Shown here: piece by piece, positions 37,617-47,190 of the stretch
How positions within the stretch are numbered: position 1 is the stretch's first letter
How the letters are laid out: each line of letters opens with the position of its first letter
NCBI GenBank assembly: GCA_027493445.1
Contig: JAOSKU010000001.1
Coordinates: forward strand, 1,325,314-1,389,313
From: Thermoleophilia bacterium
GTDB lineage: Bacteria; Actinomycetota; Thermoleophilia; RBG-16-64-13
Direction of reading: 5' to 3'
DNA: 64,000 nt
Program-made: the position numbers and the translations under genes
The notes under the pieces: model-generated
The model's database searches: none
The model's input: the letters and a program-made list of their open reading frames with translations, nothing else
Told to the model about the DNA's origin: nothing

Positions 37617-39349
37617 CTCGCATCCTCTTTGCCGACCTCACCTCGGGCCGGGTTTCGGTCGAGGACCTAAGCTTCCCCGGCCTAGACGGCCTGGGAGGCA
37701 AGGCCTTGGCCGTCCACCTGCTCGAGCGCTATCTGGATCCGAAGGTCGACCCCCTCGCCCCCGGGAACATCATCATCTTCACCCCCAGTCCCCTAGCCGC
37801 ATACGGATTCTCGGGCTCGAACCGGTTCGGTGCGTTTACCAAGAGCCCCTTGACCGGCGCCTTCCTGGAGTCGTACGCCGGCGGGACCATGGCCCGCACC
37901 TTGCGCGAGACCGGCTGGGAGGCCGTGATGGTGCAAGGCGCCTCTTCCGAGCCGGTACGGCTGCACATCGACAGAGACGGGGCCGCCCTGCTACCGGCCG
38001 GCGACCTTTGGGGGCGAGAGGTCTTTGCAAGTGAGGACTGCCTGCGTTCCCTCCTCGGCAAGCGCAGCTCCACCATGGTCATCGGGCCAGCCGGGGAGAC
38101 GAAATCGACCATCGCTTCGGCGCAACTGGATAACGACCACGCCCTCGGACGAGGCGGCCTGGGTGCCGTCTTCGGCAGCAAGCGACTCAAGGCCGTCACG
38201 GTGACCTCCGCGGGCGCCGTGCGCGAGCAGGCGGGCGGGTCTTTTCAGGATGTGCGGCGCAGGGTTTCGAAGCTGGCCACCGACTCTCCGGCCGCTAATG
38301 CCTATCGCACCTTCGGTACCCCCATGATGGTGGCCGTGCTCAACGAAGCGGGTGCCTTCCCCACCCGCTACTGGGAGTCTGGGCGGGCGGCGCACCGGGC
38401 CAGCCTTGAGGCCGAGCATTGGCCGGAGTGGGCCAAGGTCGAGACCGAGACCTGCCCGCCTTGCCCCATCCGCTGCCGCCGCCGCCTGACCATTACCTCG
38501 GGTCCCCACGAGGGTCGCGTGGTGCGCGGGCCGGAGTACGAGACCCTTTTCTCGTTCGGCGGCCTCTGCATGGTGGAGCAGGCCCAGGACGTGCTCTTCA
38601 TCCACGAGGAGTGCAATCGCCTGGGCATGGACACCATGAGCGCCGGCAACCTGGTCTCGCTGGCCATCAAGGCCACCCAGGACGGCCGCCGCACCGACGG
38701 GCCTCTCCCGGGCGATACCCAGGCCATCGTAGCCTTGCTCCGCAGCATGGCCCGGCGGGACACCGAGTTGGGAGACATCCTCTCCCGGGGGATCCGCGAG
38801 GCCGCGGCCGCCTTCGGCATGGAGGACGAGGCCATCCACGTCAAGGGCATGGAGCCCGCCGGCTACGATCCCCGCTCGCTGCGCGGCATGGCCTTGGCCT
38901 TCGCCACCAGTCCCCGGGGCGCCTGCCACCTGCGGGCCACCTTCTACAAGCCCATCCTGGCCGGCATGACCCAGGGCAAGGACGGCGACGGCGTGGCTGA
39001 GATATTCATCGACTACGAGGACCGGATGTTCCTCTACGACTGCCTCATCATGTGCCGTTTCTACCGGGACTTCATGACCTGGGAGGATCTGGCGGTGGTG
39101 GCGGGCGAGCTCTCTGGAGGGGAGGTGAGCGTGGCCGATCTGCAGGCCCAGATGAACGATCTGCTCACCCGGGTCCGCCGGCTGAACTTCGCCATGGGTC
39201 TGGGCGTAGCCGACGATACCCTTCCTCAGCGCTTCTTCACCGAAGGGCTCGACGACAAGCCGCCCATCGGCGTCGAGGAGTTCCAAGACATGCTGCAGGC
39301 CTATTTCAACCGGCGGGGCTGGCCGGAGGGCGTGCCCCGGAGCGCCTGA
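37613..39349 (+). CDS. aor: tungsten aldehyde:ferredoxin oxidoreductase, paralogue 2
   Basis: 578 residues with the same plan: FADLTSGRVSVEDL, GLGGKALAVHLLERYL, RFGAFTKSPLTGAFLESYAGG, cluster Cys in CPPCPIRCR and GACHLRATFYK. It is clearly diverged from the upstream paralogue, so the two probably act on different aldehydes or as a hetero-oligomer. Overlapping start and stop codons argue for balanced expression. With gabT and gdhA upstream, aldehydes from amino-acid breakdown are likely substrates (inference). Confidence 0.92.
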   Translation: MTRILFADLTSGRVSVEDLSFPGLDGLGGKALAVHLLERYLDPKVDPLAPGNIIIFTPSPLAAYGFSGSNRFGAFTKSPLTGAFLESYAGGTMARTLRETGWEAVMVQGASSEPVRLHIDRDGAALLPAGDLWGREVFASEDCLRSLLGKRSSTMVIGPAGETKSTIASAQLDNDHALGRGGLGAVFGSKRLKAVTVTSAGAVREQAGGSFQDVRRRVSKLATDSPAANAYRTFGTPMMVAVLNEAGAFPTRYWESGRAAHRASLEAEHWPEWAKVETETCPPCPIRCRRRLTITSGPHEGRVVRGPEYETLFSFGGLCMVEQAQDVLFIHEECNRLGMDTMSAGNLVSLAIKATQDGRRTDGPLPGDTQAIVALLRSMARRDTELGDILSRGIREAAAAFGMEDEAIHVKGMEPAGYDPRSLRGMALAFATSPRGACHLRATFYKPILAGMTQGKDGDGVAEIFIDYEDRMFLYDCLIMCRFYRDFMTWEDLAVVAGELSGGEVSVADLQAQMNDLLTRVRRLNFAMGLGVADDTLPQRFFTEGLDDKPPIGVEEFQDMLQAYFNRRGWPEGVPRSA

Positions 39350-39415
39350 AGAAAGCCTCCGCCCAGTGCGGTCGCTGGGGCCAGGCTTCTTTTGGACCCA
39401 GTTCTCGAAACTTGG

Positions 39416-39444
39416 GAAAGGGCGCCCCGCTGGGGCGCCCTTTC
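39416..39444. terminator. bidirectional terminator hairpin
   Basis: 13-bp perfect stem with a 3-base loop (arms 39416-39428 and 39432-39444), between the convergent AOR and multicopper oxidase genes; A- and T-rich stem ends resemble a short U-tract on both strands. Just before it (39354-39394) is a degraded right end of the 161-bp element. Confidence 0.85.
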
Positions 39445-39498
39445 CACAACAGCTCGTACCAACGTGGCCGGCACGGCACACGGGCAAGTGCGGACGCT

Positions 39499-41521
39499 CT
39501 ACTGGGCGGGAGCGTCCGGCGGGATCGGCCCCACGTGGTACGGCCGCATCATCTCGTTGTCCTCGTGCTCGACGATGTGGCAGTGCCAGACGTAGAAGCC
39601 GGGTATGTCGAACTTAGCCTTGATCCGTGTGATTTCGCCGGGGTAGGAGATCACCGTGTCTTTGAAGCCAGTCTCCCACGGAAGCGGGTCGTTCGTGCCT
39701 GCGACGCTCGGACCACCACCGATCGCCTCCCGTCCCATTACCTCGAACTGCACTTGATGGACGTGGATGGGGTGGGCGTCCTCGGTGAAGTTGCGCATCT
39801 CCCACTCCTCGGTTGCCCCGGGGTTCGGGTTTTCGGTGATCGGATCCATCCACAGTAGCGGCGTCGGCTGACCGGCCCCGGGGTCGAACCTCCCCAGCAG
39901 GGCAGCAAATGGCGCGTCCGCCGGCTCATACGCCTCCTCGTTCAGGCTCACGTACTGGGTGTTGCCGGCATCCGGCAGCGGAGTGATCGCGGGCAGCTGT
40001 AAATACTGGGGCGGAGTGGTCGGATCGGCGACAGGGCCGCCGCTCACCCGAAACTCCATGACCTGCCCGGTCGAGTCGGGATCGGAGGGGTCGAAATCAA
40101 CGCCGATCTCCCCACCCCCGAAAGGCTCATCCGGACCCAGATTGAGGAGTCGGAAAGACGTGCCCGCCGCGGCGCTGAAGTCGACGATGAGGTCCGCCCT
40201 TTCGGCCAGAGCCATGAGCACCGTCGCCCCACCACCCGTGCTGCCCGGATATGGATGGTCGTTCAGCCGTACCGGGGTGGGCAGGAAGCCGCCCTCGGCG
40301 CCGATCTGCCACACCTCCACGCCGGGATGCTCGAACTGCAGGATCAGGAAGCGCGAGTTGCAGCCGTTCAGCAGCCGCAGGCGGTAGCGGCGCGGTTCCA
40401 CCTCCAGGTAGGGCCAGGTGAACCCGTTCACCACCATCATGTTGCCAAAGAACTCCGGATTCCAGATGGGCGACACGGGCGAGTCAGGGATATACGGGCC
40501 GCCGAACTCGTCGAAGAACTCGCGCGTGTCGGGATAGAAAAGCGAGCCGTCGTCGTTGAACGAGCGGTCCTGGACCACGATAGGGATCTCGCCGTACTCA
40601 CCCAGAGGGTCATCGCCAATCCCCGGCGCCGGCCCCGGCAGGATGGCCGTAGAGCCGTCGCGGCTGTCGAGCACCACGTCATCCGGCCCCCCGCGAATCA
40701 GCCAGAACCCGGCCGGGCCGGCGTAGACGTTGAGCCGGGTCATGCCCAGCGTATGGTCGTGGTACCAGAGGGTGGTGGCCCGCTGATCGTTCGGATACTT
40801 GAAAGCCGCGTCCCCATACTCCCAGCCGTGGTTGTACTTCGTGTTGAAGTAGTCCCAGAATGTGCCGATCCGAGCGAAACCCGCGGGGATGTTGTTGGCG
40901 TTCGGCAGGTACCAGGCCTCCGGGTAGCCATCAGCATCCTCGGTGGTGTGGGCCCCGTGCACGTGCGTCACGATGGGTACCGGCCCGGTGTACGGCCCCG
41001 GAGCGGTGCCGAACACTGGACGCGCGTCCCGCCCCGCGAGACCGCCGGGCGGGTTGGCCCAGTGCAGCGTGGGGTCCACCGGCAGCAGGTGAGGCAAGTA
41101 GTTCCCGCTGGCGTCAACTAGTTGGTTGCGCCAAATCACCTGGGCGGTCTTTTTCCAGTCCGCCTCGATGGTGAAGGCCGGGTAGTTGAAGGTGCCTCCT
41201 TGCAACACGGTGCCCGGGTGCTTGACGGAGCCATAGCTCCACACGGTGGTCTCCGGATGCTCTGGTGACAAGATCCTTTGGCTGAACTGCCGCACGGCGA
41301 TGTCGTACATGTCCTTGTTCTTGTTCGATTTGGCGAAGGGCATGGCCGGCGGCTTGACCAGCGGCAGTGTGAACTTGCTGACATCACCGGGCGCCAGCGT
41401 GCCCCCGGGGATCTGCGCGATAACCTGCGGAGTCGCGAACTGCAGCCGCGACCCGAAATACAGGCTCAGCACCCCCGGCCCCGTACTTTACGAATTGTCG
41501 TCTCGAGATCCTTCCATCCAT
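39499..41521 (-). CDS. Tat-exported multicopper oxidase (CotA/bilirubin oxidase type), frameshifted
   Basis: About 674 residues. The Tat signal (SRRQFVKYGAG) starts at the ATG 41521 behind GGAGGG but is in another frame from the body; removing one G from the run at 41472-41476 joins them. Copper ligands are all visible: HVHGAH, WYHDHTLGMTR, HPIHVHQVQF, and HCHIVEHEDNEMM with an axial Met. The three-cupredoxin layout fits CotA-like laccases that oxidise phenols, bilirubin or Mn(II)/metals with O2. An O2-reducing enzyme suggests at least occasional oxygen exposure. No copper chaperone or transporter adjoins. Confidence 0.9.
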
Positions 41522-41622
41522 GACGCTTCCCTCCGAAGCACACCAATTGGTGCCAGTTTCCAGCCGCCTTCCGGACGATTGGATGCTCTCCCACGAGATC
41601 GCGGTGACCCTTCTCCCTCCCG

Positions 41623-41820
41623 TTACCAGTCCGGTCGTGCTGCCTTGCGGAGATCCATCCGCCGGGGACCCGCCCGGGTGACGGTTACCCCATGAATCAC
41701 CTCCTCCGGTCGCCAAATCTCGATCTGGCGTGGTCGGTGCCCCGTTATCAAACGCACAGGTCCCGCCACCTGGCGGCGGGGGGCGGCGCGCCTTTCGGGC
41801 CGGCAGGGGCAATCGTCCAT
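41623..41820 (-). pseudogene. truncated PilZ-like paralogue
   Basis: 65 codons. The first 23 or so (PERRAAPRRQVAGPVRL) match the start of the PilZ gene at 62450, including the RxxxR c-di-GMP motif. Then the sequence diverges and the D.S..GG motif and the beta-barrel are missing. Its 73-bp leader is also shared with that gene. It looks like a decayed duplicate of the PilZ locus, or a small protein that kept only the N-terminal motif. Confidence 0.6.
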
Positions 41821-41893
41821 GAGACAACCCTAATGAGAGGTCTCCCACGGGACAATCCGTCTGAAGGTATATCTATCTATATTGAAAGATAGA
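41821..41893 (-). promoter_or_regulatory. conserved PilZ leader element, copy 1
   Basis: 64 of 73 bases are identical to 62377-62449, with no gaps, directly before the ATG of each PilZ-like frame. It contains TCTATC and GATAGA as inverted repeats around TTTC.ATATA, then TATACCTTCAG, and an invariant last block CATTAGGGTTGTCTC with an AGGG ribosome site. Confidence 0.75.
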
Positions 41894-42460
41894 CGGGGGA
41901 GGGGGCCCTGGCGGGCCGGGGCTCCCGGCAAGCGCAAGCCTACGGGCCTGTGTATACCTACAGCTGGGAAGAGTGTTCTTTGGTGCCGACTCTCATTCCC
42001 AGGCTGGCATTGTCTGCTAGGCTGGTGGCCAGCGGAACGAGAGCGGTCGGAGGGATATGATCGACCATCCGGGGGAGACGTGAAGGTGAAACGCCGGTCG
42101 GCGTCCTTTGGACGTGCTGTCGAGCCTCCCTCTACTCTCGTCCCCAGGCCGAAGGTGGTGTGTGTCTGGCACGCGCACGGTTCCCACGACGGAGGCCCTG
42201 AGCCCGGCTGGGAGCAGAACCGCGACCTCCTCGAAAGGAATCGCCGCCCTGGATGGGCCCGGAGAGACGGCTGGGTCTGAGACGCTGATGGAGCACTGGT
42301 GTTGACCATCTGACGACGCCCCCGCAGCGGGCCCCTCCCCCCTGGGGGCCCGCTTTTCTTCTCCCTTCCTCCTCTCCCCGACCATCGGCCGCCGGACGGA
42401 CAGGAAGGGCCCGCGGATCGCGAAGCGAACATGGGCACGTCGCCTCGATTGGGAGGAACC
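41894..42460 (+). other. sucC upstream region, possible structured leader
   Basis: No convincing gene. The plus strand has many GC stems (for example GGTCG...CGACC at about 42043-42065) and ends in the strong terminator at 42327-42357, about 100 bases before sucC. A leader with a terminator ahead of an operon suggests attenuation, or a separate small RNA. I did not recognise any riboswitch core. Confidence 0.4.
42327..42357 (+). terminator. rho-independent terminator upstream of sucCD
   Basis: 9-bp GC stem (GCGGGCCCC with GGGGCCCGC, arms 42327-42335 and 42345-42353) followed by TTTTCTTCT. It ends transcripts that enter from the left and lies upstream of the sucC ribosome site. Confidence 0.88.
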
Positions 42461-43621
42461 ATGGATCTGTACGAGTTCGAAGGCAAAGCGTTGCTGACCC
42501 GCCTGGGGATCCTGACGCCGCGCGGCTCCTTCTGCCGCGACGCGTCCGAGGCCCGCACGGTGGCCGACGCCCTGGGTTACCCGTGCGTCGTCAAGAGCCA
42601 GGTGCTGACCGGAGGCCGAGGCAAGGCTGGAGGCATTGCCTTCGTCGAGGGACCCTACCAGCTCCCGGCCGAAGTCCAACGGATTCTCGAGCTCCCCATC
42701 AATGGGCAGCTGCCCGCCGGTGTGCTGGTCGAGCAAAGGCTGCCCGCGGGTCGTGAGCTCTACGCCGCTGTGGCCTTCGACGCCTCGCGCGCCTGCCCGG
42801 TGCTGCTCTTCTCTCCCCGGGGAGGCGTGGAGGTGGAAGCCGGCGCCGCTTCCCTGCTGCGGGTGCCGGTGGGCGTGGACCAGCTCCCGGCCGCCACCCC
42901 CGCGTGGGTCACCGCCCGGGTGAGTGCCGGCTTGGACGCCGCCGAACGGGCGAGCCTCTCCCCCGCGCTCCTCGAGGCCATCGGCCGCCTGCTGGCCAAT
43001 CTGCTGAGCGCCTACTGCGAGCATGACCTCGAGCTCCTGGAGATCAACCCCTTGATCGCTTATGGCGACGGTCTGACGGCGACGGACGCCAAGGTCACCG
43101 TCGACGACGATGCTTTCTTCCGGCAGCCCGGATTGGTGCTGTCAGAACGGCCTCCCCTGGGGGAGCTCGAGACCCGGGCCAGGCAGGCCTCCTTACAATT
43201 CGTCGACCTCGAGGGCGAGATTGGCCTCATGGCCAACGGCGCCGGCCTCAACCTGTCCCTGCTCGACGCGGTGGCCGCCTTCGGCTCCAGTCCGGCCAAC
43301 TTCCTGGACACCGGGGGCGGAGCCAGCACGGCCAAGGCCTACGAAGGCCTGCGCATCCTGCAGGACCGTGGCCGGCGCGATCCCAGGGTGAGGGCCCACC
43401 TGGTCATGCTCAGCCTGGCCATCACCCGCGCCCGGGAGGCGACGCAGGGTATCGCCCAGGCCGTCCGGGAACACCCTGACGACCCGGTCCCCACCTTCGC
43501 CGTCGTACACGGCACCGGAGCAGACGAAGGCCGGCGCATCCTGGAAGAGGTGGGCATCAAGGTGGCCCCCGACATCCGCACCGCCGTCGAATGGGCCGCC
43601 ACGGCCGAAAGGAAGGCATAG
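42461..43621 (+). CDS. sucC: succinyl-CoA synthetase beta subunit
   Basis: 386 residues from the ATG at 42461 behind GGGAGG. ATP-grasp N-terminal: LYEFEGKALLTRLGI, VVKSQVLTGGRGKAGGI; CoA-ligase C-terminal domain from about residue 240 with LMANGAGLNLSLLDAV and NFLDTGGGAS. With SucD it converts succinyl-CoA to succinate with nucleotide phosphorylation. In an anaerobe it can give substrate-level ATP. It is followed after three bases by sucD. Confidence 0.96.
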   Translation: MDLYEFEGKALLTRLGILTPRGSFCRDASEARTVADALGYPCVVKSQVLTGGRGKAGGIAFVEGPYQLPAEVQRILELPINGQLPAGVLVEQRLPAGRELYAAVAFDASRACPVLLFSPRGGVEVEAGAASLLRVPVGVDQLPAATPAWVTARVSAGLDAAERASLSPALLEAIGRLLANLLSAYCEHDLELLEINPLIAYGDGLTATDAKVTVDDDAFFRQPGLVLSERPPLGELETRARQASLQFVDLEGEIGLMANGAGLNLSLLDAVAAFGSSPANFLDTGGGASTAKAYEGLRILQDRGRRDPRVRAHLVMLSLAITRAREATQGIAQAVREHPDDPVPTFAVVHGTGADEGRRILEEVGIKVAPDIRTAVEWAATAERKA

Positions 43622-43624
43622 GTC

Positions 43625-44509
43625 ATGGGCTTCCTGGTCGATCGCGGCACACGTGTGCTGGTACAGGGTATCACCGGCAACTTCGGGCGCAGCCAGACGC
43701 GCCTCATGCAGAGCTACGGCACGAACATCGTGGCCGGGGTCACACCGGGCAAGGGCGGCACCCAGGCGGAAGGCGTGCCCGTCTTCGACTCGGTGGCCGA
43801 CGCTGCGGTGCAGACCGGTCCCATCGACGCCACGGTCGTCTACGTCCCCGCGCCGTTCACCCGTGCCGCGGTGGAGGAAGCGGCCGAGGCCCTGATACCG
43901 CTGATAGTGGTGATCACCGAGGGCGTCCCATTGCACGACGAGATGCGCTTGCGCCACCTGACGCGTTCGCGCAGCCTATGGATGATCGGGCCGAATTGCC
44001 CGGGCATCCTGGTACCGGGTGAGACCAGCCTGGGTATGATCCCGCCGAGCTCCACCTCTCCCGGCGTGGTGGCCGTCATCAGCCGCAGCGGCACACTCAC
44101 GTTCGAGATCACCAAGGTGCTCACCGATGCCGGTCTGGGACAGTCGGTCTGCGTGGGCATCGGGGGCGACCGAGCCATAGGTCGCGACTTCGCCGACTAC
44201 CTGCGCTTGGCCGAAGAGGATCCCGTGACGCGGGCCATCGTCATGGTGGGTGAAATCGGGGGTGACGCCGAGGAGCGGGCGGCTCGAGTCATAGCCGAAG
44301 AGATCACCAAGCCCGTCGTAGGCCTGCTGGTTGGCCGTCACGCGCCCAGGGGCCGGCGCATGGGCCATGCCGGAGCCATGATCTCCGGCGGCACCGGCAC
44401 CATCGAAAGCAAGGAGAAAGCGCTGAACGAGGCCGGAGTGCCGCTGGTGCGGTATCTTTGGGATCTGCCCGAGGCCATCCGGAAACTCGGAGTGATCCAG
44501 GGAGTGTGA
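43625..44509 (+). CDS. sucD: succinyl-CoA synthetase alpha subunit
   Basis: 294 residues. CoA-binding Rossmann part VLVQGITGNFGRSQTRLMQSYG, GVTPGKGG, and the phosphohistidine in MGHAGAMISGG. Length is typical. Three bases separate it from sucC, and its stop overlaps the start of the PucR-like gene as TGATG, so all three are probably one transcript. Confidence 0.97.
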   Translation: MGFLVDRGTRVLVQGITGNFGRSQTRLMQSYGTNIVAGVTPGKGGTQAEGVPVFDSVADAAVQTGPIDATVVYVPAPFTRAAVEEAAEALIPLIVVITEGVPLHDEMRLRHLTRSRSLWMIGPNCPGILVPGETSLGMIPPSSTSPGVVAVISRSGTLTFEITKVLTDAGLGQSVCVGIGGDRAIGRDFADYLRLAEEDPVTRAIVMVGEIGGDAEERAARVIAEEITKPVVGLLVGRHAPRGRRMGHAGAMISGGTGTIESKEKALNEAGVPLVRYLWDLPEAIRKLGVIQGV

Positions 44510-46181
44510 TGCCCGCAAACGCCCAGCGCTCTCGCCTCTCCGTCCAGGATCTGCTGGACGAGCCGGAGCTTGGTCTCACGCTGGTGGCGGGCAGCCGGGG
44601 CGTGGAGAGGCAGGTGGGTGGGGTGCACATCTCCGAAATGCCCGACCCTACTCCCTGGCTGGCCCCCGGGATGTGCTGCTGACCACCGGGCTCTCGCTCA
44701 AGGACGACCTGGACCTCCAGCGCACGTTCATCCACCGCCTCTCGGAAGCCGGCATCGCCGCCCTGGGTTTCGCCGCCGGCATCACCATGGAGGGAGCTCC
44801 CCCGGCCATGCGAGAGGCGGCCGAGGAGACCGGCCTGCCTCTCTTCGAGGTGAGCTACCAGACACCCTTCAAGACCATCACTGCATACATCTTCACGAGC
44901 CTGCTCAGCCAGGATATGCACCGGCTGCGCCGCAGCCTCTCGGTGCAGGACCACCTGCTCTCTCTGCTGGTGGAGGAGAAGGGAGCCGACCACTTGGTGA
45001 GCTCGCTGTCGATGCTCCTGAGCGCCACCATCATCCTGTTCGACGCCGAAGGCCGGGTGGTCAGCCTGGCGCAGAACCGAGTGGGGATGGACATCCAGCA
45101 GGCGGGAAAGGTGTGGCAGGCGTACGCCGAAGCCACCCGGCGCGGCGAGCTGCCCCGGGAGATGGCCCTAGACAACCACCGGCTGGTGTTCCGCGAAGTG
45201 CGCAGCCACGGGCGCATGCACCGGGTCTTGACGCTCTGCCTGCCGGAGCGCGAGCACCTGCTCGAGTTCGCCGACATCGTCCTCACCTACGCCCAGAAGC
45301 TGCTCTCCCTCGACTTGCTGAAGTCGCGCGACTCGCTGCGTCTGCAACGCAAGATCCGGGCTGACCTCCTGGACGAGATCCTGGACGGCGGAGGCGACGC
45401 TGCCGACCTGGTTGGCCGCCTGCCGGCTTATCAGATCGACCCCGCCCGCCCACTGCGAGTGATCGTCGTGGAAGCCGCTCGAGCGGCCGAGACGCCCACC
45501 GCGGAGGCTCCCGCCACCGAAGAGCAGCTCCAGGAGGTGCGTCACGAGTTGCAGGACGCGGTGGAAGCGGCTCTGGCCGATCGCGGCTTCCCGGCGCTCA
45601 GCATGTCCCGAGGCGACGCCATCATCGCCCTGCTGCAGCCGGGTCGCGGGACGACCGACCAACTCCGCGCCGCGCTCGAGGGCATGCGGAACCAGGCGGC
45701 CTCCTCCACCCTGAAGGCGAAGCTCGCCGTGGGCGCCTCCGACGCGTTCGTGGGTGTCGAGGGTGCCGGGCGGGCCAATGCCCAGGCCCGGGAGGCGGCC
45801 CGGCTGGCGCGAGCGGGCACGCACGGGAAGGTGATCGTCTTCGCCGACCTGGGGCCGAGCATCCGCAGCCTCGAGAACCAGAGCGAGGAGCACCTAAGCC
45901 TCTTCTACGAATCGACCATCGGCCCGCTCGAGGCCCACGATGCCGGCCACGGCGACGAGTTGGTCCGCACACTCTCCATCTACCTGGACGAAGGGCGCTC
46001 GGTCAGCCGGGCGGCCCGGAGGCTCTTCATCCACCAGAACACTCTGCGCTACCGACTCAAGAAGATCGAATCCATGCTCGGGGTTCGCCTGGACGAGACC
46101 GAGACCCTGGTCGACCTCTTTCTCGGCCTCCGTAGCCGGGTGATCCTGCAAGACCGGGGCGCGACGACACCGCCGGGTTAA
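44509..46181 (+). CDS. PucR-family transcriptional regulator, frameshifted
   Basis: About 557 residues after correction. The N-terminal PucR sensor domain starts SVQDLLDEPELGLTLVAGSRG and continues after the break as DVLLTTGLSLKDD. The frame is lost in the C5G3 tract at 44663-44670, where one base is missing. Middle GGDEF-like/CdaR domain, and C-terminal PucR helix-turn-helix with LSIYLDEGRSVSRAARRLF and HQNTLRYRLKKIE. Members regulate purine, GABA or polyamine catabolism. Position between sucCD and the pot operon suits control of polyamine/GABA use. Confidence 0.88.
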
Positions 46182-46192
46182 GACGAACCGCC

Positions 46193-47190
46193 TCACTCCT
46201 CCCCGGGCGCCCTCACAGTGATGGTGGGCGGACCTCCTTGGAGCTTGTACGTGGCGAGAAGCAACAGCGACGATACAAGCAGCATGAACACCGAGATGGC
46301 GTTGATCTCCGGCGTCACGCCGAACTTGACCATGGAGTACACCTTCAACGGCAGGGTGGTGTTTCCTACGCCCGAGTTGAAGAAGGTGATGACGAAATCG
46401 TCGAACGACAGAACGAAGGCCAGCAACGAGCCGGCCAGGATGCCGGGCATCATGAACGGAAGCGTGACGTACACGAAGGTCTGGATCTCGTTGGCCCCCA
46501 GGTCCATGGCCGCCTCCTCCAGCGTCCGGTCGAAGCCGGCCATGCGGGAGCGCACCACCACGATCACGAACGAGAGCATGAACGCCACATGCGCGATGAT
46601 GATGGTCTTGAAACTGGGGATGATCCCGGCGGCGTTGAAGCCGCTGAGCAGCGCCACCGCGAACACGATCTCGGGGATGACCAGAGGCACGTAGATGGCC
46701 CCGTTGTACAACCCTGAGCCCCGGAACTTGTAGCGGGTGAGGGCGTAGGCGCCCAGAGCTCCGAAGATGGTGGCCAGGATGGTGGCGAGCACGGCGATCT
46801 TGAGCGTGAGGAACAGTGCGTCGAGCACCGGCCCGTCGTGGAAGAGCTCGTTGTACCACCTGAGAGTGAAGCCCTGCCAGGTGGCATTCCTCTTCGAGTC
46901 GTTGAAGCTGAAGAGCACCAGCACCACGATGGGCGCGAACAGGAAGCCGTAAACCCCTGCGACGAAGAGACGCAGGCCCTTGGCCTTGGTCCTCTGATCG
47001 CGAGGCTTGCGACTGAGAGCTCGTCTCAAAACGAAGCCTTGAGCGCCGGGGCGCGCTGGACGGCACCATGCGGCGTCCTCGGTCGCGCCCGTAGCTCTGC
47101 TACGCCCGCTCCCTGCGTCCTTGCCTTGCACTCGCCCATCGCACCCCGGCGGCGAAGCGTCATTTCGAAACGAGCTCTGAGAGCCCTCAT
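46193..47190 (-). CDS. potC: spermidine/putrescine ABC permease PotC, 5' end split by element insertion
   Basis: The body (46193 to about 47013) encodes six membrane helices, the ATPase-docking loop EEAAMDLGANEIQTF, and the PotC pattern SFDDFVITFFNSG. The ancestral start is the ATG at 47190, overlapping the potB stop (ATGA). Four codons later a 161-bp element (47017-47177) has inserted with a TGA duplication. Removing element and duplicate restores MRALSRKPRDQ in frame. As it stands, the ATG frame stops inside the element. An in-frame TTG at 47029 in the right inverted repeat, or a TTG at 47194 reading through the element, might rescue translation. Confidence 0.85.
47017..47177 (-). repeat. 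161-bp element family, full copy G inserted in potC
   Basis: 161 bp with inverted ends GAGCTCGTCTCAAAACGAAG and GAGCTCGTTTCGAAATGACG, flanked by direct TGA (TGAGAGC if the shared GAGC is counted; 47014-47020 and 47178-47184). It carries the central GACGCAGGGAGCGGGCGTAG block and hairpin. The only copy seen within a gene. Confidence 0.92.

Noticed and set aside
37991..39487. 498-codon open frame opposite the second AOR gene
   Set aside because: Shadow; the AOR frame has all cluster Cys and family motifs.
42108..42305. Small frame ending just before the sucC-upstream terminator (ends LMEHWC)
   Set aside because: No ribosome site, and the composition looks like structured non-coding GC DNA. 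A leader peptide is possible but unsupported.
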